64,000 nt of DNA from Sphingomonas sp. SUN019 (lineage in GTDB: Bacteria; Pseudomonadota; Alphaproteobacteria; Sphingomonadales; Sphingomonadaceae): positions 3,005,501 to 3,069,500 of the forward strand of contig NZ_CP096971.1 in assembly GCF_024758705.1 (NCBI RefSeq). Direction: 5' to 3'. Under the pieces are notes generated by a model. The model did no database searches. It saw only the letters and a program-made list of their open reading frames with translations, and had not been told where the DNA came from. Shown in pieces: positions 7,879-16,493 of this stretch; position 1 is the stretch's first letter; every line of letters starts with the position of its first letter. A program made the position numbers and the translations under genes.

Positions 7879-9690
7879 ATGACCGATGTCCGCCGCGATT
7901 CCGCGCCAAGCGGCCTCGGTCCTTTGCGATTGGTGCCGCGGTCGCGATTGGGGATCGGTGTCACGGGCCATCGGCTCGACCGGCTCGGCGTAGAGAATGG
8001 TGCGGTGGCGGGGCTGGCGATCGGCGCGATCCTTGGCCTCGTCGAGCAGGCGGCCGGTCCGCTCGATCGGGATGCGTTGCGACTGGTCACGTGCCTGGCC
8101 GACGGTGCGGATTCGATCGCGGCGGATGTGGCGGCCGATCGCGGATGGACGGTCGACGTCGTGTTGCCGTTCTTCCGAGAGGACTACGCGCAGGACTTTG
8201 CGGTGGGCGCTGCGCGAGACCATTATCTCTCGCAGGTCGCGCGGTGCGCGGCGGTGATGGAATTGCCGGGCGACCGCGCGTCGCCCGATGGCGCGGGCGT
8301 CGCCTATGAGCGCGCGGGTCGCATCGTCCTCGCGCAAAGCGACGTCCTGATCGCGGTGTGGGACGGCGGACCAGCGCGCGGGCGTGGCGGCGCGCCGCAG
8401 ATCGTCGCGGAGGCCGTGTTGGAGGGCATTCCGGTGATCCATATCGATCCGGCCGCGCGGCACGACCCGGTGCTGCTGTGGGATGGCCTGGAAGAACGTG
8501 ATCTGGGCCAGCAGACGATCGATACCGTCGCGCGGGGCGATCTGTCGGCGGTGGCGGGGCTTGTTCGCGCGGTGCTCGATCCGCCCGCAGACCGTGAAGG
8601 CCGCGCCGCGCTCGCGCGGTTCGAAAGGCCGTTGCCGCGACGGCGGACGGTCGCCTTCGCCTATCCTTTGTTGCTTGCGATCATGGGCGTGCGGCGGCTG
8701 CGGCTCGCGGATGTCGGCGGCCGGATCGATCCCGCTCGCCCGGCCGGCGAAATTCGCGGCATCTGTACCTCGGACGCCAGCTTCGCCGCGGCGGTGCGCG
8801 ATCGCCTTGCGCCACGGTTCGCGCACGCGGATTCGCTCGCGACGCGGGCCGCGCAATTGTTTCGCAGCGTGTATGTGACCAACTTCGCCTTCGCCGCGCT
8901 GGCGGTGGTGCTGTCGTTGCTCGGGCTTGCGCTGCCGTCCGGTCTGAAGCCGGTGCTGATCACGCTCGAACTGCTGACGATCGGCACGATCCTGATCCAG
9001 ACGCGGGCGGGAATGCGCGGCGCGTGGCACCGCGCATGGCTCGACAATCGCGCGCTGGCCGAGCGCATCCGCTGCCTGGCGGTGTCGAGCCAGTTGGGCG
9101 AACTGGAATTGCGCGCCGGAGAGGATCCGGCAGGATGGGTCGGCTGGTACGCCCGCGCGACCGCGCGAGAGGTCGGACTTCCTTCGGTGCGGGTCGATCC
9201 CGCTTATCTCGCGAGCGTGCGCGACGATCTGACGACGCTGATCGACGGGCAGATCGCGTATCTGAACGCCGATGCGCACCGGATGCACCGGCTGGAGCAT
9301 CGCCTGCATTTGCTCGGCACCATATTGTTCGGGCTAACCGCCTTCGCCTGCGTCGGATTGCTGGCGTTCAAGGCGGCGGCGACGATGGTGCAGCAACTCC
9401 ATCCGCTCGCCCAACCGCTGACGATCACGGCGACGATCCTGAGCGCCGCGCTGCCCGCGATCGGCGCTGCGATCTACGGCATCCGGATGCAGGGCGATTT
9501 CGCGGGTATCGCCGAGCGCAGTCATACGCTGGGCGAGCAGTTGCAGACCTTGCGTGCGGTGATCGACGAGGATGCGACGACGTTCGACACGCTCAGCCGC
9601 CGCGCGCGTCGCGTGACCGGGTTGCTGACCGCCGATCTAGCCAGCTGGCTGCAAACCTATCGCGCCCGGCCGCTGGCCTTACCTGGCTAA
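7879..9690 (+). CDS. SLOG-like nucleotide-sensor domain fused to a four-helix membrane region
   Basis: 603 residues, no exact family recognised. The N-terminal half looks like a SLOG (DprA/LOG-like Rossmann) domain: LGIGVTGHR at residues 24-32, TCLADGADSIAADVA at 71-85, VVLPFFREDYAQDF at 94-107, then WDGGPARGRGGAPQIVAEA at 161-179, the glycine-rich nucleotide-contacting loop. The C-terminal half holds two helix pairs, about 335-355/358-375 and 478-498/515-534, separated by a charged segment with RTRAG..WHRAWLDNRALAERIR, resembling the SLATT/DUF4231 effectors that accompany SLOG sensors in predicted conflict systems. Start is ATG 7879 (MTDVRRD); longer versions run into the tRNA gene. It follows tRNA-Ser by 47 bases. 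Possible role: nucleotide-gated membrane effector; this is inference. Confidence 0.6.
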   Translation: MTDVRRDSAPSGLGPLRLVPRSRLGIGVTGHRLDRLGVENGAVAGLAIGAILGLVEQAAGPLDRDALRLVTCLADGADSIAADVAADRGWTVDVVLPFFREDYAQDFAVGAARDHYLSQVARCAAVMELPGDRASPDGAGVAYERAGRIVLAQSDVLIAVWDGGPARGRGGAPQIVAEAVLEGIPVIHIDPAARHDPVLLWDGLEERDLGQQTIDTVARGDLSAVAGLVRAVLDPPADREGRAALARFERPLPRRRTVAFAYPLLLAIMGVRRLRLADVGGRIDPARPAGEIRGICTSDASFAAAVRDRLAPRFAHADSLATRAAQLFRSVYVTNFAFAALAVVLSLLGLALPSGLKPVLITLELLTIGTILIQTRAGMRGAWHRAWLDNRALAERIRCLAVSSQLGELELRAGEDPAGWVGWYARATAREVGLPSVRVDPAYLASVRDDLTTLIDGQIAYLNADAHRMHRLEHRLHLLGTILFGLTAFACVGLLAFKAAATMVQQLHPLAQPLTITATILSAALPAIGAAIYGIRMQGDFAGIAERSHTLGEQLQTLRAVIDEDATTFDTLSRRARRVTGLLTADLASWLQTYRARPLALPG

Positions 9691-9813
9691 ACGTCCATCG
9701 GTGCGTGGCGGGACTATTCGGGGGCATCATGAGGTCCGCGTCGTTCCATCCGGGGACAAATTTCGCTATCAGAACGGCCGCGTCGCAGCGGAACTTTCCT
9801 GAAAGGCCGGCGG

Positions 9814-11841
9814 ATGGATTTCGATCAGATCGCGCCCTCTCTGAACACGGGCGACATCGTTCTGTTCCACGGCACGACGACAATCAGTTCGATCATCGAC
9901 CGGATCACCCACAGCCAATATTCGCACGTCGGCATGGTCGTGCGGCAGGGTGGGCAACCGGGCAACGAAAACCTCTATATCTGGCAGTCGTTCGAGCCGC
10001 AGCACGGGGTGGTGTACGAACCGCTGGAAGCGTTCCTGCAATTGTATGTCGCGAGCGAGAAAGGCGCGAGCTTCGCCATGCGCCAATTGTCGGCCACGCC
10101 CGACGCGGCGCAGGTCACCGCGCTGACGCAATTCATGGCGCAAGTGAAGGGGCGGCCGTTCCCTGCGATGATTCCGTGGGTGCTCGATTATATCGCGGGC
10201 AGGCTGGGCATCCCGACCAACGAGACGACCTTTTATTGCTCCGAGCTGGTCGCGCAGAGCTTCATGGACATGGGGTTGCTCCCCGCGCGTCCGCTGGCGA
10301 CGACCTACACGCCGGGCAGCTTTTCCGCCGCCAACGATGCGTTGCCGTTGCAGGGCGGTGTCAGCTTCGGTCCCGAAATTCAGGTGACGCTCGATCCCGC
10401 CGCCGCGCCGGTCGCCACCGCCTTTGCGAAGATTTCGGCGAAGACCGGGCGGGCGGCGGTCGATCCGGTCCCACCATCGGCCTATCCGACGTTCCGCCCG
10501 GTCACGACGCCCGCCCCGGCGATGCCCGATGCGTGGAGCGGCGTGGTGCTGCTCCATCCGTTCAGCCCGCCGCCGACCGACGATCCCAAGCCCGACAACC
10601 CGTTCTTCCAGATGGGCATCGCGGCGATCGATTGTGTGAAGGACGAGTTCTTCTCCGCGCGGGTCGCCGGGTGCGAGAGCAACTGGTGGTATGTGACGAC
10701 CAAGACCGAAACGCGGTTGTCGATCGACGGCGGCGCGACGTGGACGACGATCGATCTCGGCTGGTCGCTGCCGTCCGACTGGTATGGCGCGCAAGGTCCG
10801 AATGCGCGCTGCGCCGGGGCGTCGGCGCTCAACTGGATGTCGTCGCGGTCGCGCGACTGGTGGGTGATCCCGGTGCCGCAGCCGGGCGATTCGCCACCCT
10901 ATGCGACGTGGCTGTGGTTCGATTCGGCGACCGGCGATCCGGTGCGGATGATGTTCGGCAACGGCCCGCCGCAGCCGACCTTCGGCGACCCGACGCAGCT
11001 TGCGTTCTTCCAGATGTTCTCGCTGACGTGTTTTTCCAGCTTCACCCGCTACGACGCGGCGGATGCGCCAGCGCTGCCGACCGCGTGGGAAGACCCGGTC
11101 ATCCCCGGCCTCAGCGTCGGCAATCCGAGGGGCTACAAGCCGTTCGTGTGGAACATCAACAGCGCGCTTACGTCCTTCTCCACCCCGGTGAACGGCAATT
11201 TCAACCCGCTGCAAAGCCGCACGCTTTATGTGTGGAAGCCCGATGCACGCTTCGCGACCTATACCGATCGCGCGCAGAGCACGTTGATGCACTATACCTA
11301 CAACCAGTCGCTGCCGAATATTGGCAAGCCGATCTCGACGGTGGAATCGTTGCTTACTGGCAATGGTCCGACCAGCGCGCCGCCTCAACCGCACGCCGGG
11401 ACCGGCTTTCTCTACACGAAGTATGACGACGGCAGCGAGGCGTGCGAAACCGGCGCGGATTTCAGCTTCGGGCAGGAGCGGCCGAACTGGGTGTCGACCC
11501 CGGGCGTGCAGGGCACGTGCGAGGCGACGATCGTCGACAATCCTGCGCTGACGCCGAACACCACCGTAACGGTCTATTCGGTGCTATTTCCGCCCGCCGA
11601 TAAATATCCGCAGGGGACGTATCTGTGGGCATGGTATTCGCCGCTGTCGGCCGACGGCGTGTCGAGCCGCCCGGTCCTGTTCATGCAGGCGCAGTCCGCG
11701 CTAAACGCGGGCACCAGCCTCGCGCTCGACGATTACTTCTTCTACGACACGCCGTGGCAGCCGATCGATCCCGCCAATTTCGAGATACCGCCGGTGTGCC
11801 TGACCAGCCCGAACGATCAGACGCCGGGATCAAATACCTGA
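9814..11841 (+). CDS. Permuted NlpC/P60-like (YiiX-type) protein with large unknown C-terminal region
   Basis: 675 residues. Residues 1-165 resemble the circularly permuted papain fold of YiiX/YaeF-type NlpC/P60 proteins: NTGDIVLFHGTTTISSIID, the catalytic-type His in SQYSHVGMVV, and the Cys in TFYCSELVAQSF, in the permuted His-before-Cys order. Such proteins are predicted amidases or acyltransferases acting on peptides or lipids. Residues ~170-675 are Trp/Pro/Asp-rich with several Cys and no family I recognise; segments such as TRLSIDGGATWTTIDLGW recall beta-propeller or carbohydrate-binding modules. No signal peptide is evident. AAAGG lies 8 bases upstream of the ATG. It follows the SLOG/TM gene by 123 bases on the same strand; a functional link is only a possibility. 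Confidence 0.6.
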   Translation: MDFDQIAPSLNTGDIVLFHGTTTISSIIDRITHSQYSHVGMVVRQGGQPGNENLYIWQSFEPQHGVVYEPLEAFLQLYVASEKGASFAMRQLSATPDAAQVTALTQFMAQVKGRPFPAMIPWVLDYIAGRLGIPTNETTFYCSELVAQSFMDMGLLPARPLATTYTPGSFSAANDALPLQGGVSFGPEIQVTLDPAAAPVATAFAKISAKTGRAAVDPVPPSAYPTFRPVTTPAPAMPDAWSGVVLLHPFSPPPTDDPKPDNPFFQMGIAAIDCVKDEFFSARVAGCESNWWYVTTKTETRLSIDGGATWTTIDLGWSLPSDWYGAQGPNARCAGASALNWMSSRSRDWWVIPVPQPGDSPPYATWLWFDSATGDPVRMMFGNGPPQPTFGDPTQLAFFQMFSLTCFSSFTRYDAADAPALPTAWEDPVIPGLSVGNPRGYKPFVWNINSALTSFSTPVNGNFNPLQSRTLYVWKPDARFATYTDRAQSTLMHYTYNQSLPNIGKPISTVESLLTGNGPTSAPPQPHAGTGFLYTKYDDGSEACETGADFSFGQERPNWVSTPGVQGTCEATIVDNPALTPNTTVTVYSVLFPPADKYPQGTYLWAWYSPLSADGVSSRPVLFMQAQSALNAGTSLALDDYFFYDTPWQPIDPANFEIPPVCLTSPNDQTPGSNT

Positions 11842-11892
11842 CTCTGTCGGCGGGGCGTTCGTCATCGTCGGTCAGAGTCCATACGGCATATT

Positions 11893-12468
11893 CTAGAACC
11901 CCAAGCGCAGCCGGATATGCCGCCGCGACGCGGCGAGCGTCTCCGCCGCCTCCGCTATCCCCTGCGTCCTTGCCAGCGCCACCGCGCCGACGAGTTCGCT
12001 AAGCATAGAGCGGGCGAGGGCTTCGGCGTCGGAGCGGCCGCATTCGGCGAGTAACGCGGCGATCCGTCCGACCAGCGCAGCGACGCCGTCGCGGTAACTT
12101 TCGCGTGCGCCGTCGTCCATGTGCGGCAGTTCGCTGGCAAGCGTCGGGACGGGGCAGCCACGCGCCAGGCGGGCGACATGCGAGGCGGAGAGATAGCGGT
12201 CCATGAAGCGGCCGATGCGGTCGGGGGCGGGCAGATCTTCGCCCGCGTCGAGCAACGCCGCGCCCTCTGCGAACATATAGGTGACCGCGGCGGCGACCAT
12301 GGCGTCGCGGCTGACGAAATGCTGGTAGAACCCGCCGTGCGTCAGCCCCGCGCGCTTCATGATCGCGGCGACCCCGATCCCGCGCACGCCCTGTTCGCGT
12401 AAGCCCGCGGCGGCGTGGAACAGGATCGCGGCGCGGGTTTCGGCCTTGTGGGTGGGGGTGTAGCGCAT
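11893..12468 (-). CDS. TetR-family regulator
   Basis: 191 residues. The N-terminal helix-turn-helix reads TRAAILFHAAAGLREQGVRG, then AAIMKRAGLTHGGFYQHFVS; the recognition-helix ending THGGFYQHF is typical of the TetR subgroup that often controls a neighbouring oxidoreductase or efflux gene. No such partner is adjacent: it converges on the YiiX-like gene (51 bases between stops, containing a 7-bp inverted repeat GACTCTG/CAGAGTC) and faces a palindromic repeat upstream. Ligand and targets unknown. Confidence 0.88.
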   Translation of the reverse strand: MRYTPTHKAETRAAILFHAAAGLREQGVRGIGVAAIMKRAGLTHGGFYQHFVSRDAMVAAAVTYMFAEGAALLDAGEDLPAPDRIGRFMDRYLSASHVARLARGCPVPTLASELPHMDDGARESYRDGVAALVGRIAALLAECGRSDAEALARSMLSELVGAVALARTQGIAEAAETLAASRRHIRLRLGF

Positions 12469-12522
12469 CGGCGAACGTCTATCGGATGATGGGCGTCATT
12501 CAAAGGGTTGGCCGTAATCAAA

Positions 12523-12643
12523 TCCTCCCCGGCACGGGGAGGTGGCAGCCGTAGGCTGACGGAGGGGGCAAGCCACAGGCGGTTCGCTCTCGGCCCGCCC
12601 CCTCCACCAGCTTCGCTGGTCCCCCTCCCCGTGCCGGGGAGGA
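12523..12643. repeat. Nested palindromic intergenic repeat
   Basis: Outer arms TCCTCCCCGGCACGGGGAGG (12523-12542) and CCTCCCCGTGCCGGGGAGGA (12624-12643) are inverted copies with one mismatch and are each nearly self-palindromic. An inner pair, GGAGGGGGC (12561-12569) and GCCCCCTCC (12597-12605), adds a second stem. It has no coding content and is typical of dispersed REP-like elements in sphingomonads. It occupies most of the gap between the TetR gene and the PBP1A gene. Confidence 0.8.
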
Positions 12644-12702
12644 ACTGAGATCAAGCTGGCGCTTCCCCCGGCCCGCGAACCTGCTAAACGCTCGACGCTA
12701 GT

Positions 12703-15216
12703 ATGGCGTCGACACCTCCCGAACCGATGAAGCTGCGGCTGCGCCGTGAGGCGAGTGGCGTGCGCGAGCGGCTGTCACGGCTGTGGCGATCGCGCTGGAT
12801 CAAGGCTCTGGTCGCGCTGTTCGCGTTGTTCCTGATCGGGATCGGGGCGTTCTGGCTGATCTTCATGCGCGATCTGCCGTCGGTCGAGCAGCTGCGCACT
12901 TATGAACCGCCGTTGCCGACCAACGTGCGCGGGATCAACGGCGCGCCGATCTATTCCTATGCCCGCGAACGTCGCGTCGAGCTGGCCTATGCAGAATATC
13001 CGCCGATGCTGGTGCGCGCGTATCTCGCCGCGGAGGACCGGACGTTCTTCGAACATCACGGCGTCGATTTCCCCGGCCTGGCGGGCGCGGTGATCGATTA
13101 TGCGTCGAAGATCGGGTCAGGCAAGCGCGCGCGTGGCGGTTCCACGATCACGCAGCAGGTCGCGAAGAATCTGCTGATCGGCAACGCGTATTCGCCGACC
13201 CGCAAAGTGAAAGAGGCGATCCTTGCGTACAAGATCGAGGAGACGCTGACCAAGCCGCAGATCCTGGAATTGTATCTCAACCAGATACCGCTCGGCCGCA
13301 ACGCGTTCGGCGTCGAGGCCGCGGCGCACGCGTATTTCGACAAGGAACTGGACGAGCTGACACTGGGTCAGTTCGCGTACCTCGCGATACTGCCGAAGGG
13401 GCCGGCCAATTACGATCCGTTCCGCAATACCGACCGCGCGCTGGAGCGGCGCAACTACGTGTTGAACGAAATGGAGCGCAACGGCTTCATTAGCGCAGGC
13501 CAGCGTGAGCAGGCCGCGGCCGAGCCGATCGGCGCGGTGCTGCGTCGAACGCCGAAGTTCGAGCGTGTCGGCGGCTATTTCGTCGAGGAAGTGCGCCGCC
13601 AGCTGATCGACAAGTTCGGCGAGACGGCGCGCGACGGGCCGTACAGCGTCTATTCGGGCGGGCTGTGGGTGCGCACCTCACTCGATCCAAAGGTCCAGGG
13701 TTTCGTCGCGCAGGCGTTGCGCGAGGGGCTGCTGCGCTTCGATCGCGGGCGCGGCTGGGCGGGACCACTGAAGCACGTCGATATCGATGGCGACCGCTGG
13801 CTGTCGGCGTTGATCAACACGAACATCGGGCTGGACTATAACGACTGGCGCGCGGCGATCGCGATCGCGCGGGACGGCGACGCGTGGCAGATCGGGTTCG
13901 CCGACGGCCAGACCGCGACCATGCCGCGCTGGGCCGCGCAGACCCCGGTGCGCGGCGAGGGCGGCACCGCGTTCGCCGCGATCGAGGCGGGCGACATCAT
14001 CGCGGTCGCACCGGAGGGCGGGCGGTTCGCGCTGCGATCCGTACCGAAGATTTCCGGCGGGTTCGTGGTGCAGGAGCCGTCGTCTGGCCGCATCTTGGCG
14101 ATGCAGGGCGGCTTCGACGCCTCGCTGCAGGCGTTCAACCGCGCGACGCAGGCGCAGCGGCAGCCGGGCTCGACGATCAAGCCGATCGTCTACTCCGCCG
14201 CGCTCGAACACGGCATGACCCCCGCGTCAATCATCGTCGACGGGCCGTTCTGCGTGTATCAGGGCGCACGGCTGGGGCAGAAATGCTTCCGCAACTTCGG
14301 CAATTCGCGCGGTGCGGGGCCGCACACGATGCGCTGGGGCATCGAACAGTCGCGCAATTTGATGACCGTGCGCGCGGCTGCGACGACCGGCATGACCAAC
14401 GTCGTGAAGCTGATGAAGGACATGAAGGTCGGCGATTATCAGCCGTATCTGTCCTATGCGCTGGGCGCGGGCGAGACGACGGTGACCAAGATGGTCAACG
14501 CTTATGGTGTTCTCGCCAACAACGGCCGCTGGCACGCGCCATCGCTGATCGATTACGCGCAGAACCGGCGGGGTCAAGTGATCTGGCCCGAGAATTGGCG
14601 CGCGTGCGACCGCTGCAATACGCCCGACTGGGACGGCAAGGCGATGCCGCGCCCGGCGTCTCGCGGGAAACAGGTGATGGACGCGATGAGCGCGTTCCAG
14701 ATGGTCCACATCACCGAAGGCGTGATCCAGCGCGGCACCGCGACCGTGCTGCGCGATCTCGGCCGTCCGATCTTCGGCAAGACCGGCACCAACAACGGCC
14801 CGACCGACGTGTGGTTCATCGGCGGCACCCCGCAGATGGTCGGTGGCCTGTATATCGGTTATGATTCGCCGCAAAATCTAGGCGGTTATGCGCAGGGCGG
14901 GACGCTCGCTGCGCCGATCTGGAAAGCGTTTGCGGTGAAGGCGTTCGAGGGGATGCCGGTGCTGCCGTTCCGCGCGCCGCCGGGAATCAGGATGGTGCGG
15001 ATCGATCGCGCGTCCGGCCGCCCGGTCTATGCCGGCTGGCCCGCGTTCGACGATGTGAAGCCCGGCATCATCTGGGAAGCGTTCAAGCCGCAGAGCGAGG
15101 CGCGCCGCGCGTCGCGCCGCCGCGGACCCGAACCCACCGCTTCCGCGACCGCCGCGCCGAAGGCCGCGGCCCCCGTCGACAGCGACTTCTTGCAGAGGCA
15201 GGGTGGCATCTACTAA
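12703..15216 (+). CDS. mrcA: Penicillin-binding protein 1A (bifunctional transglycosylase/transpeptidase)
   Basis: 837-residue class A PBP that polymerises and cross-links peptidoglycan at the inner membrane. Cytoplasmic tail 1-28 and one membrane anchor at about 29-51 (WIKALVALFALFLIGIGAFW). The GT51 domain has AAEDRTFFEHHGVDFPG around residue 107 and GGSTITQQVAKNLL. The transpeptidase domain has the serine motif STIK (Ser490, Lys493), SRN (550-552) and KTGT (693-696). The tail after ~800 is Arg/Ala-rich. ATG 12703 is used; ATG 12727 (MKLRLRR) is an alternative. Most alphaproteobacterial PBP1A proteins are of similar length. Confidence 0.95.
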   Translation: MASTPPEPMKLRLRREASGVRERLSRLWRSRWIKALVALFALFLIGIGAFWLIFMRDLPSVEQLRTYEPPLPTNVRGINGAPIYSYARERRVELAYAEYPPMLVRAYLAAEDRTFFEHHGVDFPGLAGAVIDYASKIGSGKRARGGSTITQQVAKNLLIGNAYSPTRKVKEAILAYKIEETLTKPQILELYLNQIPLGRNAFGVEAAAHAYFDKELDELTLGQFAYLAILPKGPANYDPFRNTDRALERRNYVLNEMERNGFISAGQREQAAAEPIGAVLRRTPKFERVGGYFVEEVRRQLIDKFGETARDGPYSVYSGGLWVRTSLDPKVQGFVAQALREGLLRFDRGRGWAGPLKHVDIDGDRWLSALINTNIGLDYNDWRAAIAIARDGDAWQIGFADGQTATMPRWAAQTPVRGEGGTAFAAIEAGDIIAVAPEGGRFALRSVPKISGGFVVQEPSSGRILAMQGGFDASLQAFNRATQAQRQPGSTIKPIVYSAALEHGMTPASIIVDGPFCVYQGARLGQKCFRNFGNSRGAGPHTMRWGIEQSRNLMTVRAAATTGMTNVVKLMKDMKVGDYQPYLSYALGAGETTVTKMVNAYGVLANNGRWHAPSLIDYAQNRRGQVIWPENWRACDRCNTPDWDGKAMPRPASRGKQVMDAMSAFQMVHITEGVIQRGTATVLRDLGRPIFGKTGTNNGPTDVWFIGGTPQMVGGLYIGYDSPQNLGGYAQGGTLAAPIWKAFAVKAFEGMPVLPFRAPPGIRMVRIDRASGRPVYAGWPAFDDVKPGIIWEAFKPQSEARRASRRRGPEPTASATAAPKAAAPVDSDFLQRQGGIY

Positions 15217-15234
15217 GTCGCTCACGACACTTCA

Positions 15235-15341
15235 GTCATCCCCGCGAAAGCGGGGACCCATGTCGGGCCCGTTCCGCGAGGACTTCCCCGCAGTTTTCGG
15301 CGATAGCGCGGGCCATGGGTCCCCGCTTTCGCGGGGATGAC
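15235..15341. repeat. 28-bp perfect inverted repeat flanking a 51-bp spacer
   Basis: The left arm (15235-15262) begins GTCATCCCCGCGAAAGCGGG and the right arm (15314-15341) is its exact reverse complement. Each arm is itself a hairpin (CCCCGC-gaaa-GCGGGG). The element lies between the PBP1A stop and prfB. The right arm is followed by TGATTTTTGG, so it may also end PBP1A transcripts. This GTCATCCCCGCGAAAGCGGGG motif recurs in alphaproteobacterial intergenic regions. Confidence 0.85.
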
Positions 15342-15364
15342 GCCTGATTTTTGGAGAATATCCC

Positions 15365-16492
15365 ATGCGCGCCGAAGCGCAGGCTCATGTCGACGACATC
15401 AACGAGGCGCTGGCGTTGCTCCGCCGCTTCCTCGACTGGGACCGTGCGCTCCGCCGTCTCGACGAGCTGAACGCGCGGGTCGAGGACCAGGCGTTGTGGA
15501 ACGATCCGAAGGCCGCGCAGGACGTGATGCGCGAACGCCGCCGTCTCGACGAGGCGATCGCCGCCACGCGCGCGATCGAAAGCGAACTGTCGGACACGAT
15601 CGAACTGATCGACATGGCCGAGGCCGAGGGCGATACCGAGATGGAGACCGAGGCGGTCGGCAACCTGGGTGTGCTGTCGAAACGCGCGCAGGCCGACAAG
15701 GTGAAGGCGCTGCTGGCGGGCGAGGCCGACGGCAACGACACCTATATCGAGGTGAACGCAGGCGCGGGCGGCACCGAGAGCCAGGATTGGGCCGGGATGC
15801 TGAGCCGCATGTATTCGCGCTGGGGCGAACGCCACGGGCTGAAGGTCGAGCTGGTCGATCAGCATTCGGGCGAGCAGGCGGGGATCAAATCCGCGACGTT
15901 GCTCCTGAAGGGCGAGAACGCTTATGGCTATGCCAAGACTGAGAGCGGCGTGCATCGGCTGGTGCGGATCAGCCCGTATGACAGCGCGGCGCGGCGGCAT
16001 ACGAGCTTTGCCAGCGTCTGGGTCTATCCCGTGATCGATGAGAATATCGAGGTCGACTATAACGAGAGCGACCTGCGTATCGACACGTACCGCGCGTCCG
16101 GCGCAGGCGGGCAGCACATCAATACGACCGATTCGGCGGTGCGCATCACGCACATCCCGACCGGCATCGTTGTCCAGTGCCAGAACCAGCGTTCGCAGCA
16201 CAAGAACAAGGCCGAGGCGTATAACCAGCTCCGCGCGCGACTGTACGAACGCGAACTGGCGATCCGCGAGGCGGCGGCCAATGCCGAGAACGACACGAAG
16301 ACCGACATCGGCTGGGGGCACCAGATCCGATCCTACGTCTTGCAACCGTATCAGATGGTGAAGGATCTGCGCACCGGCGTGGTCTCGACCGCGCCGTCCG
16401 ACGTGCTCGACGGTGATCTCGACGCGTTCATGGCGGCGGCGCTGTCGCAGCGCGTGACGGGTGAGGCGGTCGAAGTCGAGGACGTCGATTAA
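15365..16492 (+). CDS. prfB: Peptide chain release factor 2
   Basis: 375 residues. Recognises UGA and UAA stop codons and triggers peptidyl-tRNA hydrolysis. The GGQ motif sits in ASGAGGQHINTTDSAVRITH, and the codon-recognition region reads ISPYDSAARRHTSF, so the SPF tripeptide of E. coli is SPY here. The segment that in E. coli spans the programmed +1 frameshift (VLRGYLDYD) aligns with LLRRFLDWD, encoded in frame without a UGA; no autoregulatory frameshift is present. It follows a palindromic repeat and is immediately followed by a methyltransferase-like gene. Confidence 0.96.
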   Translation: MRAEAQAHVDDINEALALLRRFLDWDRALRRLDELNARVEDQALWNDPKAAQDVMRERRRLDEAIAATRAIESELSDTIELIDMAEAEGDTEMETEAVGNLGVLSKRAQADKVKALLAGEADGNDTYIEVNAGAGGTESQDWAGMLSRMYSRWGERHGLKVELVDQHSGEQAGIKSATLLLKGENAYGYAKTESGVHRLVRISPYDSAARRHTSFASVWVYPVIDENIEVDYNESDLRIDTYRASGAGGQHINTTDSAVRITHIPTGIVVQCQNQRSQHKNKAEAYNQLRARLYERELAIREAAANAENDTKTDIGWGHQIRSYVLQPYQMVKDLRTGVVSTAPSDVLDGDLDAFMAAALSQRVTGEAVEVEDVD

Positions 16493-16493
16493 G

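Noticed and set aside
7879..9690. CBASS-type cyclic-nucleotide defence operon
   Set aside because: No cGAS/DncV-type nucleotidyltransferase and no ancillary genes are nearby; only a SLOG-like sensor and a membrane part are visible.
9024..11426. 800-codon plus-strand open frame in another register
   Set aside because: It runs out of frame through the ends of the SLOG-like and YiiX-like genes and has Arg/Ala/Gly-rich shadow composition.
15235..15341. Insertion sequence ends
   Set aside because: The inverted repeats enclose only 51 bases, with no transposase and no target duplication seen.
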